From: Punica granatum
Taxonomy: Eukaryota; Streptophyta; Magnoliopsida; Myrtales; Lythraceae
Assembly (NCBI RefSeq): GCF_007655135.1
Contig: NC_045129.1
Span: forward strand, 16,156,274 to 16,220,273
Direction: 5' to 3'
Length of the DNA: 64,000 bases
The notes under the pieces were generated by a model, which did not search any database, was not told the DNA's origin, and saw only the letters and a program-made list of their open reading frames with translations. The first letter of the stretch is position 1, and every line of letters begins with the position of its first letter. The position numbers and the translations under genes are program-made. Of this stretch, positions 56,356 through 64,000 are shown one piece after another.

Positions 56356-59300
56356 GAAACAGTGGTGAATGATTGATTTTTTTCTTAAAAGTTGGTCAGG
56401 TGCGAAACGATTTTTTTTAGAAAAAGGTGATTGGTGTCTGTTGACTTCTATGCTTCTTGGATAGATGTCGTGATTCTTTTTGTCAACATATGTATTCCCA
56501 TTACAAACATTACGATTCATCTCCTTGACTCCCTTACTCTCTTGCTCGAGTGTTGAAATCGAGATTTTGCTTGTTTGATGAGCATACGGGTATCTCTTCT
56601 GAACCGTCGAGTTCAATGATTTGGTTGCCCCACCATGGCTTGGAAAATCTATGAGAAGAGATTGATTAGCCGGTATACTTGAAATACCAAATCTTGGCTA
56701 AAGTTTGAAAGAATAGGGATTTCTAGAAATTGTCCTTTGGTGACCCTTGCAATGGACTTGAACCCCTCGATGACCTTCAAAAGGCTCTATCAAATTGTTT
56801 TCTTCAACGAGTATGCAATCTTATGTCTTTTGAGAGATCAACTAAGAAATCTTTTTATTGGCAGATAGGATGTTAAAGTCAATGCCCTACTTCATTGAGA
56901 CTTTTCATTTAATTTTATTTTTTCCTAAACGGTAAGCATTTTGACTTTTGTAAAAGGCTCTTGAGACATGAGGTGAGATTGTAAATCAATGCCTAGTTGG
57001 TCAACTTTAGTAGGCAAGGATTGTAGGAGATACTTAACCTTCCAATGGTAGAAACTGTTTCACTCGCACTCTTCACTCGCGTTCATTGTGCAAGGATAAT
57101 TTATCTCATCGAGCATTCCTGGATATCGGGGCGGCTTTTGCTCATAGTCGCTGGGATCGCTCAATTCTCATACTCACTTTGAGGAGGTTGACTCTCTTTT
57201 CAATCATCCCTCGAATCCTTCAGTCTATAAGGACATCTCAAGAGCTTTCAATGGGAGTGCCTTAGCACGATTTCGACATTTATGCACACGGTCAATCACA
57301 GGGGTCTTCAATGTATGGAAGACATGGTCGATTTAGGAAGGAAATGTTGTGGTGAGAGGAAGGTAGGCTTTTGTAGGATTTACACTACCAGGCTCGATGG
57401 TTGCCCCATTTGCCTCCCAAATATCGTTCCTGTCTTTGAGAACTTTGTCTCTCCACTCAACAGTTGCCCCCAAACCCCTAGAATACGTTAAAAATCTAAA
57501 TGGTCTTTTTAGGGTTGTAATGAAGGGTAGGCCATGGGTTAAGAAAGATATTGATTTTACTGGCTCAAAGAATCATGTAATTATGGGGTATGATGCTCGG
57601 TGACCATCTTCATGCAGCCTTGATTCATGAATTTGTCCTTCTTTGTGGATGTTGCTTGGAGTTCACATCTTTGTTCAGTCACATTTTATTTTCGACTTTT
57701 CATTTCTGTTTGTGCTTTGTTGCTTTTTTTTTCTTTTTTTTTGAATATTCCTCCTTGGGATGCTTTTGCTCCTCGCGCATTTTGATGTCCTCGATGCTTC
57801 CATGCAACCGCGACTTGATCTATTGTGAGGGATGGTCACTCAGACGGGGTTTAACAACAATGTTCTTTGATCTGAAGCTTGGGGCTGACTAGGGATATGA
57901 TTGCATGGGAGAATGAAAGAAGTGCTATTCATCATCTTAATGATGCCTCCTAATCCCTAATACATCTAATCCTAATTGGGTTGACTACCTGGACCCCTTG
58001 ATTTCTGTTTGGGAGGGTAACATTGGAATAAACTCTATTAGGTTCAAGGGTATTGGTGTTTGGGCTTAGAGAAGAATCCTTTGATTCTTTTGGTTGTGCC
58101 ATCACTTTTTTGAGAGGTTCACTATAATGTCGAAATTTCTGTGTTCACTGAGCGTGAAATGCCCCTTGTTCTCATGGTAGAGGGGGAACCTATTTATTTA
58201 TGATCATTCTCAACTTCTCAGGCAGTTGGCTTCCGCTCTCTAAGGCAATGGGCTATTTGACCCAATTCGCTTGGCCGCTCGATGCTACATGATTGTCCTC
58301 GCAGCAGAGCATATCATTATTCTATCACCTGGCTATTATTTCAAGGCACTGGGCCTTTTCTCTTTATTCAAGGTGCCACCTTACCTTTGCAGTTGGCCGG
58401 TTCATACATAAATTTACAGTCTAAGATCATGGACCAAAGTCCATTTTTACACAAAAGGCTTTATTTGCCAAATCTATTGAAAGCTTATGTATAACGATTT
58501 TCTGAAAGCATGTTCATGCTGTTTTGAAAACACATTTATAACAGCTTTTTATGAAAACATGTTTGTGATTATTTTGAAAACATAATTTATTCGAAGAACA
58601 AACTTCTTGGCAATTTGAAAGTTTGAGCCACGATGGTTATCCAATTTTTCATGACCATAGTATGTGCCAAAGGCTGTGAATTCCCATCCAATGCACCTTT
58701 TCTTTCTTCATCGATCGAGGATTCGGGATTGACGTTTGTGGACGACCCGTTGAAAGGCTTTGGGCCATTGCAACTGCGAGAGAGGCATTTCAGCATGGCT
58801 ACTATCATTATTGGGATGTCGAATCTCCTACAAAGAATAAAAGAATTTGAATGGATATGAATTCGGTATTTGGAAATTTTGATTTCTTGTGCATTTCTTA
58901 TTTATACTATGAAATCTTTTCCGTTGGAATTCCATAATCTTGAAACACTGGAGTTTTATCTATTTGCAAAACCAGATTTTTCAATCAATCATTGGAGATT
59001 TTTCATTTATAAATTCAAGATTTTTATTTGAACACCTTTATCTGAAATAGAAAGTGACAAAGAAGTTTGAGGTCTTTTTTTTTCAAAAATTGGTCCTCCA
59101 AACAAATTGATTATGTTCAGAAAAAAAACATTGATTTTACAAAAGAATTCTTTTTATTTATTTTTCTTCAAGAATTGGTTTTAAAGAATGATTTTTTTTT
59201 TCTAAGTCCTTATTTCATCATCATTTTTTTTTGGGAAAAAGAATCCTTAATACGAGTTCACAAATCTTCTAGAGAATGTGTTGAAAGGAATATATAACTC

Positions 59301-61048
59301 CCTAATCTCATGATGTGGCTTCCCGGTATGGACGAGCCCCTACGACACCGGAGAAAGATTTGCCCCAAAGTTTCGGTGTAGGGGCAAAAAGATTATCTCT
59401 TTGAGAAGAGGCAAAGTAGGGGATGATTTCCTTTTCAAACATTATTGTCTTCCCTCCTCCGTGCCTCTGGTGTCCTGCTCACATGGAGGCTATGGACTTA
59501 GACATAAAATTAACTCGACGTTGAAGGACGAGTTGTGGTGGTTCGAGCAAGAGCCAAATGGTTGGCGATGCCCCATAGGTGGCTGAAGGTGTCACGAGGA
59601 CAGTTCGCGTGATCTTAGGCGCCGGTACTGGTATCAAAGTGGTGGTGGCGATCACATTTTATGCCTTGATCTAAAGCAAGAAGGTGGCCCATATCGCTGC
59701 TCTTGGTAGCCACACTTTGCTCCATTTGTCGTGATAGAGATTGTTGTCGTTGGTTTTATTTCCCTTCTGGCATGACACCTTTGATGGAAAAGACAAAAAA
59801 AAAAGAAGAAAAAAACTAGAAATGAGTATCTTGAATATAAATATGGATGCATGAGAAAAAATTTTTGTGGCTCAAAATATTATCACGATTCTCATTGTAT
59901 GGACCCTCTTAGTACATGAGAGAAAAAAGCGATTTGATTTTTTTTTTTTTTGAAATTGGTGACCATGTGACAAAAGCTCCAAGGCTTAAGCATCATCCCA
60001 TGATTCCCCGTGACTTTGGTGGGTATATTGCACTTCTTGGCAAACACTCTATACTCACTCGATCGGTTTTGGACGTATATCGTTCGTCCAATGGAGAGTA
60101 TGTCTATAAGGGTTCCTAGGTCACTCACCTTAATGAGAGTGGGTAGGGTCTTTATACACTATTTTGTGATTAGCCCAAGCCATCAACTTGCGATTTGTTT
60201 TTGCAGGACTAATATTCGACAATTGTCCAACGGTGCCAATCAGTAAGGGCATCGACATATCGTACCGATCCCTTAGTCATGCCCCTTTTGAGAGGTGAAT
60301 CTGTCATGACAACCAATTCTCTTTTCTTTGGGGAATAGGGTGGCCAAAGTCATGAGGGGACCACAGTTAGCTCGGCGAGTATGTGAACCGTGGTGATGTT
60401 TTAAGCCACATTGATTTTGAAATCCATAAAATGTTCGCGGTAATTTAAAAAGATAAGGGCTAGAGGAAAACTTCTTGTATTTTCACCTTGAAGAAAATAG
60501 CAAATGTTAGGTGGTGAATGCACATAATTGATGCATGAAAAAAATCATTCTCAAAGCATTAGTATGATTCCCTTGGTAAGGTATCATTTATTGGAAAAGA
60601 GTGGTGATTTTCTTGAAACAATCACACTTAGTCTCATTCCATGGCTCATATGACCTTAAGCGGGTCTCAAACATAGTGAATCGCATCTCACTTTGTTTTA
60701 CCTCGCTATGCCTCTGACATCCAAGTCTTTGAGGAGTGTGGCATTCGTATTCAATTTGAGACAATCGTCGCGTTTGTCTCCAATGCCATTAGTCGTCCCA
60801 CCGTGACAGATGACTTCATCACCCGTGTCATCTCTCGGGATTTAGGTCACATATGGCCATGATCAACTTAATAGCCAAGGGAATCTAATTAATGTTTGAG
60901 GTTTTATTTGAAAACCATGTCATATGAAAGAGGGAAAGCAAAGAGATCACATTCATACAAGCTACGTTGATCTTTATTTCCCTCCTATACATTCACATCT
61001 ACCCGAAAAAATAGGAAGATATAAATAAAAAAATTCTCTATTATCTAC
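56356..61048. other. internal, largely non-coding sequence of Tat/Ogre-like element (inferred)
   Basis: Follows the tandem arrays on the internal side of the 3' LTR. I recognised no gag, RT, RNase H or integrase motif in either strand. Poly-T and poly-A runs are common (57723-57740, 59193-59203, 59940-59952). It is either a very decayed pol, the non-coding spacer known before the 3' LTR in this group, or unrelated sequence. Confidence 0.4.
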
Positions 61049-61724
61049 TGTCAGCACCCAATTTTGGTCCACCAGCTCTAGAGGGGCGAAATCGTCATTT
61101 TGCCACCCATGAGGGAAGTATTTCCAATTAATTACTTGAGTATTCACGACTTTTTGAAAATGATATTTTCCTAATTTAACACCAATTTTATAACTTTTTT
61201 AAAAAATAATACTATTTGGGACGTTTTCGAATTTCGCGTACATCGAAGTCAATTTTCAAAATTCGGGACAAAATTTGAGATTGAAAATAATTTTATCCCA
61301 TAATATCGATCATCGAATTTTTCTGAGCGTGATGGCGATCTCGAATCATTTTTCCGACGTCCGATTGAGAAGACGGAATTTTCAATTTGTATGCGTGTCA
61401 ATTTCGAAATTCGAAAAAAAAAAAGAAGTCAAAAGTCAGAGCCGGTCAGAAGTCATTGACTTCTGACCGCTGCTTCTCCTTCATCATTTCTTTCCCTGTT
61501 CTTCTTCTTCCTTTTTCTTCTTTCCTTTCTTTCCTCTTTCTTTTCTTTTATTCTTTCTTTTCCTTTTCTCCTTCTGCTCCTGGACGGCGACGAACCCGAG
61601 CCCGTGACCGTGCGGCGTCAAAGGCCTGCCACAAGCCAATTCCTCTGCACACGCCAACGTTTTCCTCTGCACACGCTAACTTTGGCTCACACGGCAACGG
61701 CCGAACCGGCTCGGCCCCTCCTCG

Positions 61725-62095
61725 AAAACCCGTAGCTCGGCTCTCGTTTTAAAGGAAGACCCGCAGCTCGACTCTCTCTCTCTATTTTTCGGAACAAGAT
61801 CCGCAGCTCGGGACTGAAAAAAAAAAAAAGAAATCTTCAGCTCAAGTCTTGAACGGAAACTTGAAGAAAAAAACTCTCAGCTCATACACCCTCGGAAACC
61901 CAGAACTCGAACTCAGACCGAGACCCTCAGCTCGGACGGCCATTTCTCGCCGGCAGCTCGCCTCCACAGGCCCGGCCCGCAGCTCGATTTTTTTTTTCTT
62001 TCGGGTCCTCTCGGCTCCCTCAGCTCGATCTGGAACTCACCCCCGACTCTTCTCTTCTCCTCCAGCTCGCAATTGATTCCTGGAGCTCGTTTCCT
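61725..62095. repeat. CAGCTCG-rich segment in giant LTR
   Basis: CAGCTCG or near variants (GCAGCTCG, TCAGCTCG, GGAGCTCG) occur about a dozen times at uneven 20-50 base spacing, mixed with CT and poly-A/T runs. Confidence 0.8.
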
Positions 62096-62214
62096 CACAG
62101 TAACATCCCGGAACATCCCTTTCTTTCTCTCTATTTTCGCCATTTCTTTCCTAATCGGGATTTCGTGATTTCGGGTTGAACAGACAAACACCGCGAGCAG
62201 CCCAGCTTGCGGCA

Positions 62215-62375
62215 CGGTCCGGCAGTGACGGCCCAGTCCAACAACGGCCCGGCCCAGTCCAGCAGCGATGACCCGTTAGCGTTCGGCCCAGCCCAGCCAC
62301 GTTCAGAAGCCCAGCGGTCCATCGGCCCAATCCGGCCCATTCGGCCCAACTCGGCCCAGCAACCCAGCGGCCCAA
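62215..62375. promoter_or_regulatory. cluster of GGCCCA motifs in giant LTR
   Basis: About ten GGCCCA words (for example CGGCCCAGTCC, TCGGCCCAATCC, TCGGCCCAACTC) in about 160 bases. GGCCCA/TGGGCC is the site II element bound by TCP factors in plant promoters. Use as LTR promoter sites is an inference. Confidence 0.6.
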
Positions 62376-62625
62376 CTCCCCGACGAAATTTTCTAATTTT
62401 TCTAATTTTTTATTTTTTACAGAATCACCCCTCAACTTCCCGAACTAGGTAAATCCTCGACTAAATGGCATGTTTAGGGCTCCATTTCTGAATGTTTATG
62501 TTTGCTTGGATGAATATGATGTGAAATGAGCGTTATTGGGTCGTGTGGGTGATCGGATTCGTCCCAAACTCGATTTTACAAACTTTCCATTTTGTCTCAT
62601 TTCTGTCCAGAGGACACATTTTTAT

Positions 62626-63120
62626 TCTTTCAGATCTGCCCCAAATTTTGAATATCTTTTCAGCCAAGTCCCAGTCATTTTTACCATTTCCCATTCAGTC
62701 CTTAAATTTTTCAGAATTTTTCAAGCATCCCAAGGAACTTTTCAAGTTGTTTCAGTTCAGTCTTTCGCCATTTTCAGATCTGCCCCGAATTTAAAAATTA
62801 TTTCCAGTCAAGTCCCGGCCATTTTAATATTCCCAGATCAGACCTTGAAATCTCCAGAATTTTTCAAGCATCCCAAGGAACTTTTCAAGTTGTTTCAATT
62901 TAGTCTCGGGGCCATTTTCTCCTTTTTCAGATCCGCCCCGAATTTTAAAATTATTTCCGTTCAAGTCCCGATCATTTTAATATTTCCAGATCAGTCCTTG
63001 AAATTTCCAGAATTTTCTAAATCAGTTCCGGAACTTTTTGTGTCGTTTCAGTTCAGTCCTTGGGGAATTTTTGCACTTTTCAGATCAGCCCGAACTTTCA
63101 AATTCGTTCCAAAGGAGTCC
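62626..63120 (+). repeat. tandem array of about 153-bp units in giant LTR
   Basis: Units start at TTTCAGATCTGCCCC-type sequence near 62626, 62771, 62924 and 63077 (spacing 145, 153, 153). 153 is 51 codons, and the plus frame 62536-63123 stays open with the repeated words FRSAPNFK, QVPxILIFPDQ and LKFPEF. The unit is U-rich and pyrimidine-rich. Confidence 0.88.
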
Positions 63121-64000
63121 TAGGACAATTTCAGTAATTCTTACACAGTCCCCAATTTTCCAGAATTTCCAAATCAATCCTCGAAACTTTATCGGAATTT
63201 TCAAATCAATCCCTGCTCTTTTAAAGTCGTTCAAATCAGTCCCTGGGCATTTTCTAAAAATATCCAACCCCTACCTACTTGGATCCCCGATCGATAAGGT
63301 GTGTGCCCCATTTAAATATTTTGTTCTTGTAATTATTTGTATACAACGTGGTGATGTGTTCTCTTTGCCTGATTTTTGCTCCCATGAGTCGGTGCCGTTT
63401 TATCAATTTCGTCAACATTATGTTTGTGTATGCTTGTATGTGTTTATCATGATCATGGCGGCACCAATTGTGTAAATTTGCATATTTGTCGTGCTTGACG
63501 TGATAATGTGCTCATGATCCGTGTTTAAATCCTTTATTTTCTAGTTTTAATCGAAACCTCACATGAATCGGCTTAATTATGCAAACTCGACCTGAAATTA
63601 ACTTTTAAATCCCAAGGTGGTCGGGAATTAGGATTCGCATCGGACGGTCTATCAATGATCGGTTCAATGGTCTGAAACCTGCATATTTAGAGCATTTGGC
63701 AAAAAAATATTAATTAATTTAATCAACAATTCCAGTAACAGGGTAATTGGGACGTTCACGTGATTAATTAAATCACTTGGCCCTAATAATTTTGCACGAA
63801 TTGGTAATAAACCGGTAACACGCGTCGATAGGTTACAAACATGCGATGGTGCCCTTCTCAAAACTTACAAATTTTATAAAACTCGAGACATGTGGTTCAA
63901 TGTGACATGGATGTCTAGGAAGGACTTGCGCGTCTTGACTCGAGGCCTCACCTGATTTCAGGAAACTCGGGTCGGGACGTGGAAGTTTTTCTTAGATCAC

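Larger units (their letters stand above)
61049..64000 (+). repeat. Tat/Ogre-like giant LTR, 5' part, cut by window end
   Basis: Starts TGTCAGCACCCAATTTTGG, matching the start of the 14989 LTR (TGTCAGCACCCCATTTTGG). Its last part (63690-64000) matches about 18430-18710 in order: GGTAATTGGGACGTTCACGTG / GGTTAATCGGGACGCTCGC, GCACGAATTGGTAATAAACC, CTGATTTCAGGAAACTCGGGTC and TTAGATCAC. GAGTCGGTGCCGTTTTATC near 63385 also matches the minus-strand sister LTR near 24400. No PPT precedes 61049, so it is a 5' LTR or a solo LTR inserted here. Confidence 0.82.

Noticed and set aside
61387..61752. 121-codon plus-strand frame in the right giant LTR
   Set aside because: Made of CT-rich low-complexity sequence (Ser/Phe/Leu runs); no domain and no start context.
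1..64000. A new defence, toxin or prokaryote-type gene cluster
   Set aside because: The DNA is plant nuclear with introns and plant transposons. I found no operon-like gene runs or clustered unknown genes.

Overview
This window looks like nuclear DNA of a flowering plant, most likely a eudicot. The evidence is one multi-exon gene with GT-AG introns and a plant-type WD40 gene, surrounded by long AT-rich intergenic DNA. Plant transposable elements of several classes are nested several layers deep: Ty1/copia, Ty3/gypsy chromovirus, Tat/Ogre-like giant LTRs, PIF/Harbinger, Mutator-like, LINE and SINE. The species cannot be named from the sequence alone.

Layout. From 1 to 5665 lies most of a decayed Ty1/copia element on the minus strand; its 3' LTR is outside the window. 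From about 7255 to about 26030 lies one LTR of a large Tat/Ogre-like family on the minus strand. It was split by a full-length Tekay/Del-type Ty3/gypsy chromovirus (7991-22603, minus, TSD GAATT). The gag gene of that chromovirus was itself split by a 5.2-kb LTR of the same Tat/Ogre-like family in the opposite orientation (14989-20227, TSD CCTAT). These nested insertions can be ordered from their target-site duplications. Two related minus-strand LTR pieces of another family lie at about 26485-27249 and 50990-51924.

The gene-bearing middle runs from about 28.7 to 44.6 kb. It holds two apparently intact host genes. One is a 13-exon ASCC1-like gene (KH domain plus 2H/AKAP7-type phosphoesterase domain, 445 aa, 29501-33931, plus). 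The other is a single-exon seven-repeat WD40 gene of the JINGUBANG type (449 aa, 43207-44556, minus). Between them are a dead PIF/Harbinger transposon (34466-39079, TSD TTA) carrying a foldback MITE (37917-38692, 8-bp TSD), a Mutator-like non-autonomous element (39780-41088, 9-bp TSD), and what looks like the first exon of a plastid-targeted protein with a lost start codon.

The right third holds LINE and SINE relics, an unrecognised 196-aa reading frame inside a 334-bp tandem duplication, and a second Tat/Ogre-like LTR (52384-55182, minus) with its polypurine tract. Next to it are two adjacent tandem arrays whose 87-bp higher-order unit stays in frame on the minus strand. Last comes the start of another plus-strand giant LTR (61049 to the window end), with a 153-bp in-frame tandem array and dense CAGCTCG and GGCCCA motifs. 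No prokaryote-type system, CRISPR array or rRNA was seen. The most unusual material is the giant-LTR family and its internal repeats, not a new gene system.
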